The notes under the pieces were generated by a model. The model saw only the letters and a list, made by a program, of their open reading frames with translations. It was not told the DNA's origin and did not search any database. Shown piece by piece: positions 24,447-31,043 of a DNA stretch of 31,043 bases. Position 1 is the first letter of the stretch, and every line of letters begins with the position of its first letter. Source of the stretch: LMUY01 sp964246185 (GTDB lineage: Bacteria; Pseudomonadota; Alphaproteobacteria; Acetobacterales; Acetobacteraceae); assembly GCA_964246185.1 (NCBI GenBank), contig CAXTPP010000029.1:1-31043 (forward strand). Direction: 5' to 3'. The position numbers were made by a program, and so were the translations under genes.

Positions 24447-26699
24447 ATGTTGCGGTGCAGCATGAACCCGAGCCGTCCCTCCGCCACCCGATTCGATCCG
24501 GAACGCATGTTCCACCCCCGATCCCTGGCCGTGTTCGGCGGCGAGAGCCGGATCGGCCGCCAGGTGCTGGCCAACCTCGCCGCCAGCGCCTTTCCGGGCA
24601 AGATCCAGGTGGTCGCGCCCGGTGCTGACCCGGCGCCGGCCGATCTCGCCATCTTCGCATTCGAGGCGGCACCGGTCGCCCCGCTGCTGCCGGGGCTGCT
24701 GCGCGCGGGCATCTACGCCGGCGTGGCGCTCGGCATGGCGCCGGACATCGCGGAGCAGGCCGGGACGGGCGTGCGCATCTTGGGCGCCGGCTCGTTCGGC
24801 ATCGCTTGCCCGGCGGCCCACCTGGACGCGACCTTGTCCCACCTGCCGCCTCAACCCGGCCGGGTGGCGCTGGTGTCCCAATCCGCGGCGCTGTGCCGGG
24901 CGGTGCTGGATTGGGCGGAGCCGAATGGTGTCGGCTTCAGCCAGATCGTCGGCATCGGCGGTAACGCCGGCGCCGGGTTCGAGGGCGTGCTGGACTTTCT
25001 GGCGCGCGATTCCGCGACCGGGCCGATTCTGCTGGACATCCGCCGCATCCGCAAACCCCGCGCCTTCCTGTCGGCGGCCCGCGCCGCCGCCCGGCTTCGC
25101 CCGGTGCTCGCCCTGCGCCCAGGCAGCCGCCTGCTGGACCCGACCGGCCGGGCCGAGATGGTGTTCGACGCCGCACTCAACCGCGCCGGCGTGCTGACCG
25201 TCTCGCGGCTGGAGGACATGCTGGCGGCGCTGGAAACGCTGACCCGCGCGCCAGCGCCGCGCAGCGAGGCGCTGGCGATCGTGAGCAACGCGATCGGGCC
25301 TGGCCGCATGGCCGCGGATGCGGCGCTCGGCAGCGGCATCCCGCTCGCAGCCCTCGCGCCGGAGACTCAGGAGGTGCTGCGCCTGGCGTTCCCCGCCGAG
25401 GACGTGGCTGACGTCATCTACGTCGGCGTGCAAGCGCCCACGCGGTTGGCCGAGGCCGCCGCGATGCTGTCCGGCGCGCGCGAGGTCGGCGGCATCCTGG
25501 TCGTGCTGGCGCCCACCGGCCCGGCAGATGCGGCCGGGGTGGAGGCGCTGGCGGCCACCCCGCGCGGCCGGGTGCCGTTGCTGGTCTGCGCCATGGGCGA
25601 GACCACCGGCGCGGGCCATCGCCGCCGGCTGGCGGCGGCGGGCTTGCCGGCATTCGCCTCGCCCGAGCAGGCGGCGCAGGGTTTCCGCCACCTGCTGCAG
25701 CAGCGCCGCGCCCGCGCCGCCGCCCGCGAGCTGCCGCCGCGCGACGTGCTGGACCTCGCGCCGGACCGGGCCGCCGTGCGCCGGGTGATCGCCATGGCGC
25801 ACGCCGAGCAACGCCTGGCGCTGTCGGAACCGGACGTCGCCTGCGTGCTCGGCGCATACGGCCTGACCCGGCCGCCGCTGGACGTGACGGTGGCGGACGA
25901 CGTGCTGTTCGGCCCCGTCATCGGCATCGGCCCAGTCATCGGCATCGGGCGGATGGACGAGCGGGCGTTCGACCTGCCGCCGCTGAATCTCTCTCTGGCG
26001 CACGGCATGACCGCTGGCGCTGCCGCCGCGCGCACCCTGCCCATGGACCACGAGCGGGCCTTGGCGGACATCCTGGTGCGCGTCAGCCAGCTGGTCGTGG
26101 ACACGCCCGAGTTGGCGGCGTTGACGCTGCCCGCGGACGGCCCGGCGCAAGCGTCGGTTCGCCCGCCGGGCGAGGCGGGCAGGCTCGCCATCGCTCCATA
26201 TCCTGCCGGACTGGCCGAGCAGTGGGACGCGCGGGGCGAGACGCTGACCATTCGCCCGATCCGCCCGGAGGACGCGGCCGGCCACGCCGCGCTGTTCGCC
26301 CGGCTGACCCCGGAGGACGTGCGCTACCGGTTTTTCTCATCGCTGCGGGAACTGTCGCCCGAGCGGATCGCCCGCATGACCCAGGTGGACTACGACCGCG
26401 AGATGGCCTTCGTCGCCATCCGCCCGAACGGCGACACCGCCGGGGTGAGCCGCCTGGTGCGCGACGGCGACACGGGCGAGTTCGCCGTGGTGGTGGAAGC
26501 GGCGATGAAGGGCAGGGGCCTGGCCCGGCGGCTGATCGAGCGGCTGGAGAGCTGGGGCCGCGAGCAGGGCATGACGGGCATGGTGGGCCAGGTGCTGGCG
26601 GAGAACGCCCCGATGCTGGCCTTCGTGCGGCGGCTGGGATTCAGCCTGCACTACCTGCCCGAGGAGCCGGACGTGGTTGAGGCGCGGCTGGCGCTGTGA
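24447..26699 (+). CDS. PatZ-like protein: NDP-forming acyl-CoA synthetase-like region plus GNAT acetyltransferase, ATP-grasp lobe deleted
   Basis: The 750-residue protein is laid out like the lysine acetyltransferase PatZ/Pat (about 890). It has a CoA-binding Rossmann domain (MFHPRSLAVFGGESRIGRQVLANL, residues 21-43), a CoA-ligase-like region (VSQSAALCRAVLDWAEPNGVGFS near 143-165; LARDSATGPILLDIRRIRKPRAFLSAARAAAR), a shortened ATP-grasp remnant and a GNAT domain from about residue 596 (LTIRPIRPEDA, MTQVDYDREMAFVAI, MKGRGLARRLIERLESWG). As in E. coli PatZ, the synthetase catalytic His segment (SHTGALAGSD) is absent. Here YGLTRPP (471-477) runs straight into LDVTVADDVLFGP, skipping about 100 residues that include the ATP-grasp Lys, and an 18-bp tandem duplication follows. 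The GNAT part looks intact. ATG 24447 or 24462 could be the start. Confidence 0.85.
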   Translation: MLRCSMNPSRPSATRFDPERMFHPRSLAVFGGESRIGRQVLANLAASAFPGKIQVVAPGADPAPADLAIFAFEAAPVAPLLPGLLRAGIYAGVALGMAPDIAEQAGTGVRILGAGSFGIACPAAHLDATLSHLPPQPGRVALVSQSAALCRAVLDWAEPNGVGFSQIVGIGGNAGAGFEGVLDFLARDSATGPILLDIRRIRKPRAFLSAARAAARLRPVLALRPGSRLLDPTGRAEMVFDAALNRAGVLTVSRLEDMLAALETLTRAPAPRSEALAIVSNAIGPGRMAADAALGSGIPLAALAPETQEVLRLAFPAEDVADVIYVGVQAPTRLAEAAAMLSGAREVGGILVVLAPTGPADAAGVEALAATPRGRVPLLVCAMGETTGAGHRRRLAAAGLPAFASPEQAAQGFRHLLQQRRARAAARELPPRDVLDLAPDRAAVRRVIAMAHAEQRLALSEPDVACVLGAYGLTRPPLDVTVADDVLFGPVIGIGPVIGIGRMDERAFDLPPLNLSLAHGMTAGAAAARTLPMDHERALADILVRVSQLVVDTPELAALTLPADGPAQASVRPPGEAGRLAIAPYPAGLAEQWDARGETLTIRPIRPEDAAGHAALFARLTPEDVRYRFFSSLRELSPERIARMTQVDYDREMAFVAIRPNGDTAGVSRLVRDGDTGEFAVVVEAAMKGRGLARRLIERLESWGREQGMTGMVGQVLAENAPMLAFVRRLGFSLHYLPEEPDVVEARLAL
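25911..25946 (+). repeat. 18-bp tandem duplication in the PatZ-like gene
   Basis: Two copies of an 18-bp unit lie head to tail (GGCCCCGTCATCGGCATC, then the same with C to A at position 6). They encode GPVIGI twice. The reading frame is kept. PatZ homologues have one such segment (FGPLIMLGEGG), so the second copy is an insertion of six residues. Confidence 0.9.
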
Positions 26700-26937
26700 T
26701 GCAAGGACGGAGTGCTTTGGCAAAGCACTTGGCTGCCGAATAAACCCGATCTCCCGCTCATAAACGCTTCTAAGCCCGGAGTTGAACGTTAGGGCATATC
26801 CGCATCAGGTTGGCTCACTTGACCAGCGAAGATGCTTGCTGAAACAATGTGCTAGAGCATACCGGCGCACCTATCAGCGACGGTCATGCTCTAGTGGACG
26901 CTTTCTGCCAGCCTGGCGGGGCGAGGAGGCGCGCCGC
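26700..26937. terminator. Convergent intergenic region with two inverted repeats
   Basis: The PatZ-like gene and phaC converge here, leaving 238 bp without a supported gene. AGTGCTTT-GGC-AAAGCACT (26711-26729) is a perfect 8-bp hairpin 11 bp after the first stop and is the likely terminator of the rightward unit, although no T-run follows. A second inverted repeat, CTAGAGCATACCG (26852-26864) and CGGTCATGCTCTAG (26881-26894), has one bulged base and a 16-nt loop. It lies closer to the phaC stop and could end phaC transcription. The stretch is less GC-rich than its flanks. Confidence 0.55.
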
Positions 26938-28737
26938 TCAGGCCTTCACCCGCACATAGCTCCCCGGCGCGTCCTCGATCACCGCCAGCTTGCCCTGCCC
27001 AGGCGCCCGGGCCGGCACCTTGTCGTCCGCCAGCCCAATCACCCAGCGCTGCCAGTCCGGCCACCAGGACCCGGCCATCTCGTGCGCGCCCGCGAACCAC
27101 TCCTCCGGCCCCGGCGGCAGCGCGGCGTTGACCCAGTGGCTGTACTTGCCGCTGTCCGGCGGGTTCACCACCCCGGCGATGTGCCCGCTTGCCGCCAGCA
27201 CGAAGCGCACCGGGCCGCCCAGCAGCTGGGTACCGCGGTAGGTGCTGCGCCAGGGCGCGATGTGGTCCTCCCGGGTCGAGATGAAGTAGGCCGGCGCGTC
27301 CACCTCGCCGAGGTCGATCCGCTCGCCTGCCAGCTCCATCTCGCCGCGGGCCAGCTTGTTCTCGTGATACATGTTGCGCAGGTAGTAGCTGTGCATCCGC
27401 GACGGCATGCGGGTCGCGTCGCTGTTCCAGTACAGCAGGTCGAACTGGAACGGTTCGTTGCCCAGCAGGTAGTTGTTGACCACGAACGACCAGATCAGGT
27501 CGTTGGCGCGCAGCATGTTGAAGGTCTGCGCCATGTCGGCGCCCTGCAGCACGCCGTCGCGGTCCATCTTGGCCTCCAGCTGGACGAGTTGCTCCTCATC
27601 GACGAACACGCCCAACTCGCCCGCTTCGGAGAAGTCCGTCATGGTGACGAGGAAGGTGGCGCTCCTGATGCGGCCGTCGCCCTGCCGCTTCATCCAGGAT
27701 AGCGTGCTGGCCAGCAGGGTGCCGCCGAGGCAGTAGCCGATCGCGTTAACCTCGCGCTCGCCCGTGGCCTGCTCGATCGCGTCGAGAGCCGCGAACACGC
27801 CCTCGGCCATGTAGTCCTCGAAGCCCTTGCCGGCCAGGCTCTCATCCGGGTTCACCCAGCTGACCATGAACACGGTGTGGCCCTGGCCCACCGCCCAGCG
27901 GACGAAGCTGTTCTTCGGGCGAAGGTCCAGGATGTAGAACTTGTTGATCCAGGGCGGGATGATCAGCAGCGGCCGCCGCTGCACCTGCTCCGTCGCCGGC
28001 GCGTACTGGATCAGCTGCATCAAATCGTTCTGGAACACCACCTTGCCGGGCGAGACGCCGATGTTCTCGCCGAGCTTGAAGGCGTCCATGTCCGTCATCT
28101 TGATCGCGAGCTTGCCGCGGCCGCGCTCCAGGTCCCCGAGCAGGTTGTTCAGCCCGCGGATCAGGTTCTCGCCGCCGGTGGCCGCCGTCTTGCGCAGCAC
28201 CTCGGGGTTGGTCAGCAGGAAGTTGGATGGGCTCATCGCGTCGATGAACTGGCGGGAGTAGAAATCGACCTTCTGCGCCGTCTTGCGGTCCAGCCCTTCC
28301 GCCTGGCCCACCACGTCCTGCACGAAGCGGGCGGACAGCAGGTAGGACTGCTTGATGAAGTCGAACACCTCGTTCTCCTTCCAGGCGCCGTCCTTGAACC
28401 GCTTGTCCTTCGCATCGGCCTGGATCACCGGCTCCGCCGCGGCCGGGTCGCCCATCATGCGGCGCGCGGTCACCTGCCAAAGCGTCATGTAGTCCTGCCA
28501 GAAGCCGACCTGCGCCTGCACCAGGCGGGCCGGGTCGCTCATCAGCTTGGCGGTCATCTCCATGAATGCCGCGCCGACGTTCGCCGGGTCGGGGTTGGCA
28601 GCCTCTGCGCCCTGCCGCTTCAGCCAGTCAGCCACGATGCGCTGGGACCGCTCGGCGACGTCGGACATCGACCGGGCCATCATCAAGGGGTCCGCTATCG
28701 CGCTTTCGGTTGCGTTGGCGACGGCTTCCTCTGCCAT
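26938..28737 (-). CDS. phaC: Class I poly(3-hydroxyalkanoate) synthase
   Basis: PhaC polymerises (R)-3-hydroxyacyl-CoA, chiefly 3-hydroxybutyryl-CoA, into storage granules. The 599-residue length fits class I. The N-terminal region (about 1-230) contains the family segments FWQDYMTLWQ, FIKQSYLLSARFV and NFLLTNPEVL. The alpha/beta-hydrolase domain has PPWINKFYILDL, the lipase-like box GYCLGG with nucleophile Cys336, Asp491 in STREDHIAPW and His519 in SGHIAGVVNPP. The Asp-His spacing of 28 equals that of the Ralstonia enzyme. GGAAGGA lies 5 nt before the ATG. The gene stands alone here: phaA, phaB, phaZ and phaR are not in the window. Confidence 0.96.
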   Translation of the reverse strand: MAEEAVANATESAIADPLMMARSMSDVAERSQRIVADWLKRQGAEAANPDPANVGAAFMEMTAKLMSDPARLVQAQVGFWQDYMTLWQVTARRMMGDPAAAEPVIQADAKDKRFKDGAWKENEVFDFIKQSYLLSARFVQDVVGQAEGLDRKTAQKVDFYSRQFIDAMSPSNFLLTNPEVLRKTAATGGENLIRGLNNLLGDLERGRGKLAIKMTDMDAFKLGENIGVSPGKVVFQNDLMQLIQYAPATEQVQRRPLLIIPPWINKFYILDLRPKNSFVRWAVGQGHTVFMVSWVNPDESLAGKGFEDYMAEGVFAALDAIEQATGEREVNAIGYCLGGTLLASTLSWMKRQGDGRIRSATFLVTMTDFSEAGELGVFVDEEQLVQLEAKMDRDGVLQGADMAQTFNMLRANDLIWSFVVNNYLLGNEPFQFDLLYWNSDATRMPSRMHSYYLRNMYHENKLARGEMELAGERIDLGEVDAPAYFISTREDHIAPWRSTYRGTQLLGGPVRFVLAASGHIAGVVNPPDSGKYSHWVNAALPPGPEEWFAGAHEMAGSWWPDWQRWVIGLADDKVPARAPGQGKLAVIEDAPGSYVRVKA

Positions 28738-28799
28738 GGCGTCCTTCCCGTCGGGTTCGCACCCCGCTAGAAAGGCGCGTGAGGTTCGATCGCCGACTT

Positions 28800-29795
28800 A
28801 TGTTTGAGTTATGTTCCCAAGCTAGCGGTGCGGCCCGGCTGCGGCAAGCTGGCCTGGCAGGTTTGCTGCTTGCGCTGCTGCCGGGGGTGGGCGGGTGCAG
28901 CAGCCGGCAGGTGATCGGCCCGGCCGAGGATTTCTTCCATGGCCTGGAAGGCGGCGTGATCGCGCAGCAGCGCCCGCCGCCGCCGGGCGCGGACGATCCG
29001 TATCCCAACCTTGCCACCGTGCCTGCCCGGCCAACCGCGCCCGACGTCCTGGCGCAGCAGCGCATCGCCGACCGGCTGGCCTCCCAGCGCGACGAGGCGG
29101 GTGCGGTGGCCGCGCAAGACCCGCTGAAGGCGCTCGCCCCGGCAGCCCCGCCGCCGAAGCCCGCAGCGCCCGACGCGAACGCCAACCGCATGGTGGTGGA
29201 CGCTGCCGCAGCGCCGCCTGCGCCTGCGCCCGAGCCCGTACCGACGCCTCAGCCAGCGCCCGCGGCGGCAGCGCCGGAGGAGGGCATCGCCGCTGTCCCA
29301 GCCGTGCCGGCCCTGGTCGCCTCCGGACCTCTTCCGACGCTGGCCGCGGCGCCTCCTCCGCTGGCCATCGGGTTGGGCGGCGCACCGCCACCATCAGCAT
29401 CGCCGACCCCGACCGTGCAGGCCTCCGCCGCACCCCCCCTCGCACCCCATGGCAAGTCACCCGCCGCACCTCCTGCCACGGCCGGCGTCACCGCCCCTGC
29501 GGCAGCGCCGGTGACCCTGGTGGCGGTGGCGTTCACGCCAGGTTCGGACGAGCTGCCGCCCTCCGCGCCGCTGACCCTGCGCCGGTTCGCCCTGGCGCAT
29601 AAGGGCACGCCCTTGACCGTCACCGGCCATGGCGGCGTGGTGCTGCCGACGCCCGACGCGCAATCCCGCGCGCTGGACCTCGGCCTGCGCCGCGCGCAGG
29701 CCATCGCCGCCTCGCTCGCCACCGCCGGCGTTCCGAGCGCCAACCTGCGCCTGCGCGCCGAGGCTGCGGGGCAGGGCGGCACAGCCAGCCTGTAA
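28800..29795 (+). CDS. Putative lipoprotein with Pro/Ala-rich linker and C-terminal OmpA-like domain
   Basis: The 331-residue product begins with a lipoprotein signal (ARLRQAGLAGLLLALLPGVGGC) whose lipobox GVGGC places the modified Cys at about residue 33. Residues about 40-110 contain FFHGLEGGVIAQQRPPPPG and an ALAQQRIADRLASQRDEA helix. A long low-complexity Pro/Ala linker runs over about 115-235. Residues about 238-331 resemble an OmpA/MotB peptidoglycan-binding domain (LVAVAFTPGSDELPPSA, LTVTGHGG, ALDLGLRRAQAIAASLATAGVPSANLRLRAEA), although the usual Asn/Asp set is weak. It probably tethers the outer membrane or a protein to the cell wall. The start is uncertain: ATG 28800 lacks a ribosome site; GTG 28779 (AAAGG upstream) would add seven residues. 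It diverges from phaC by 62 bp. Confidence 0.75.
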   Translation: MFELCSQASGAARLRQAGLAGLLLALLPGVGGCSSRQVIGPAEDFFHGLEGGVIAQQRPPPPGADDPYPNLATVPARPTAPDVLAQQRIADRLASQRDEAGAVAAQDPLKALAPAAPPPKPAAPDANANRMVVDAAAAPPAPAPEPVPTPQPAPAAAAPEEGIAAVPAVPALVASGPLPTLAAAPPPLAIGLGGAPPPSASPTPTVQASAAPPLAPHGKSPAAPPATAGVTAPAAAPVTLVAVAFTPGSDELPPSAPLTLRRFALAHKGTPLTVTGHGGVVLPTPDAQSRALDLGLRRAQAIAASLATAGVPSANLRLRAEAAGQGGTASL

Positions 29796-29832
29796 CGGAG
29801 CTTTTCTCCAAAGCCTCGCACGGAGTGCAAGC

Positions 29833-31041
29833 ATGTCCACCGAGTTCCACCGCATCCGCCGCCTGCCGCCCTACGTGTTCGCCTCCGTCAACGAGGCGAA
29901 GGCGCGCGCGCGGGCAGCCGGCGAGGACATCATCGACCTGGGCATGGGCAATCCGGACGGCGCGACCCCGCCGCATATCGTGGCCAAGCTGATCGAGGCG
30001 GTGCAGGACCCGCGCAGCCATCGCTACAGCACCAGCAAGGGCATTCCCGGCCTGCGACGCGCGCTCGCCGCCTACTACGCCCGCCGGTTCGACGTGAAGC
30101 TCGACCCGGACACCGAGGTGGTGGCCACGCTCGGCAGCAAGGAGGGCCTGGCCAACCTGTCCTCCGCCATCACCAGCCCCGGCGACACCATCCTGGTGCC
30201 CAACCCGTCCTACCCGATCCACCAGTTCGGCTTCATCATCGCCGGCGCGTCGGTGCGCTCGATCCCCGCCGAACCCGGCGAGGGCATGCTGCGCGCCATG
30301 GACCAGGCGGTGCGTCACTCGGTGCCGCCGCCCACCGCGCTGATCGTGAACTTTCCTTCAAACCCAACGGCGTACGTGGCGAGCCTTGACTTCTATCGCG
30401 ACGTGGTGGCGTTCTGCCGCAAGCACTCCATCCTGATCCTGTCGGACCTGGCTTATGCCGAGATCTACTTCGGCGACGATGTGCCCCCCTCCATGCTGCA
30501 GGTGCCCGGCGCGCGGGACATCACGGTAGAGTTCACCTCGCTTTCCAAAACATATTCCATGCCCGGCTGGCGCATGGGCTTCGCGGCGGGCAACGCACGG
30601 ATGATCTCGGCGCTGGCGCGGATGAAGTCCTACCTCGACTACGGCGCGTTCACGCCCATCCAGGTGGCGGCCACGGCGGCGCTGAACGGCCCGCAGGAGT
30701 GCGTGGCCGAGATGCGCGCCATCTACCGGGAGCGCCGGGACGTGGTGGTGCGCGGCCTGAACGCCGCCGGCTGGGACGTGCCGAGCCCGGAGGCCTCCAT
30801 GTTCGCCTGGGCGCCGATCCCCCCGGCCTACGCGCACCTGGGCAGCGTCGAGTTCAGCAAGCTGCTGCTGGCGCGGGCAAAGGTGGCGGTGGCGCCAGGC
30901 ATCGGCTTCGGCGAGCAGGGCGACGGGCACGTGCGGATCGCCCTGGTCGAGAACACGCAGCGGCTGCGCCAGGCGGTGCGGAGCATCAAGGGGTTCCTGG
31001 GGGCGGGGACGAATGTGGGCGTGGCGGAGGAGGGGGGTTGA
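29833..31041 (+). CDS. alaC: PLP-dependent aminotransferase class I/II, AlaC-like alanine transaminase
   Basis: The 402-residue protein is a fold-type I aminotransferase of the AlaC/LL-DAP-aminotransferase-like branch. It opens with RIRRLPPYVFASVNEAKARARAAGEDIIDLGMGNPDG and then HRYSTSKGIPGLRRALAAYYARRF and TLGSKEGLANL. The PLP-binding set comprises NFPSNPTAYV, SDLAYAEIYF and SLSKTYSMPGWRMGF with Schiff-base Lys239. It ends VRIALVENTQRLRQAV, where the Arg binds the substrate carboxylate. AlaC converts pyruvate and glutamate to alanine and 2-oxoglutarate; in alphaproteobacteria it commonly precedes homoserine dehydrogenase, whose gene would lie just past the window end. CGGAG lies 7 nt before the ATG. 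The stop is two bases from the window edge, so the gene is complete. Confidence 0.92.
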   Translation: MSTEFHRIRRLPPYVFASVNEAKARARAAGEDIIDLGMGNPDGATPPHIVAKLIEAVQDPRSHRYSTSKGIPGLRRALAAYYARRFDVKLDPDTEVVATLGSKEGLANLSSAITSPGDTILVPNPSYPIHQFGFIIAGASVRSIPAEPGEGMLRAMDQAVRHSVPPPTALIVNFPSNPTAYVASLDFYRDVVAFCRKHSILILSDLAYAEIYFGDDVPPSMLQVPGARDITVEFTSLSKTYSMPGWRMGFAAGNARMISALARMKSYLDYGAFTPIQVAATAALNGPQECVAEMRAIYRERRDVVVRGLNAAGWDVPSPEASMFAWAPIPPAYAHLGSVEFSKLLLARAKVAVAPGIGFGEQGDGHVRIALVENTQRLRQAVRSIKGFLGAGTNVGVAEEGG

Positions 31042-31043
31042 GG

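Overview
The window is a very GC-rich bacterial chromosomal segment. The gene families (class I PHA synthase, HolC overlapping PepA, an AlaC-type aminotransferase, two MdtBC-like RND permeases behind a NodT lipoprotein, a LIV-type ABC cluster, frequent GTG/TTG starts) suggest an alphaproteobacterium, most likely Rhodospirillales/Acetobacteraceae. That assignment is inferred from gene content and codon usage, not from a marker gene. I saw no rRNA, tRNA, CRISPR array or complete insertion sequence.

Layout. (1) 53-3783, minus strand: a tightly coupled operon cysQ > tsaC-like > BaiN/HI0933-family flavoprotein > a chimeric ORF. The chimera joins the N-terminal half of a glutathionyl-hydroquinone reductase (YqjG) in frame to an internal piece of the conjugation protein TrbI/VirB10. 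(2) 3913-6829, plus: pepA and holC with an ATGA overlap, then a membrane-anchored Pro/Ala-rich protein and a 68-residue small protein. (3) 6889-9473: thiM (minus) diverging from a NIPSNAP gene (plus), then a DUF3455 secreted protein and a serine beta-lactamase-like hydrolase (both minus). (4) 9487-18503, minus: a complete tripartite efflux operon, with a NodT outer-membrane lipoprotein, MdtA-like adaptor and MdtB- and MdtC-like permeases; the serine hydrolase follows 13 bp downstream. (5) 18794-23490, plus: a full branched-chain-amino-acid-type ABC importer in the order livG-livF-livK-livH-livM, with a REP/BIME-like inverted-repeat element between livG and livF. (6) 23544-26699, plus: a class I methyltransferase and a PatZ-like acetyltransferase whose ATP-grasp lobe is largely deleted. 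(7) 26938-31041: phaC (minus) converging on the acetyltransferase gene and diverging from an OmpA-like lipoprotein, then alaC.

Most of the window is housekeeping or core metabolism: sulfur/nucleotide salvage, tRNA modification, peptide turnover, replication, thiamine salvage, amino acid uptake, PHA storage and alanine/glutamate exchange. The clearest signs of genome plasticity are the YqjG::TrbI chimera at the left edge, the internally deleted PatZ-like protein with an 18-bp tandem duplication at the scar, a low-complexity insert in the NodT channel protein, and the repeat element inside the liv operon. I found no convincing new defence or mobile system. The chimera is the best candidate for follow-up.
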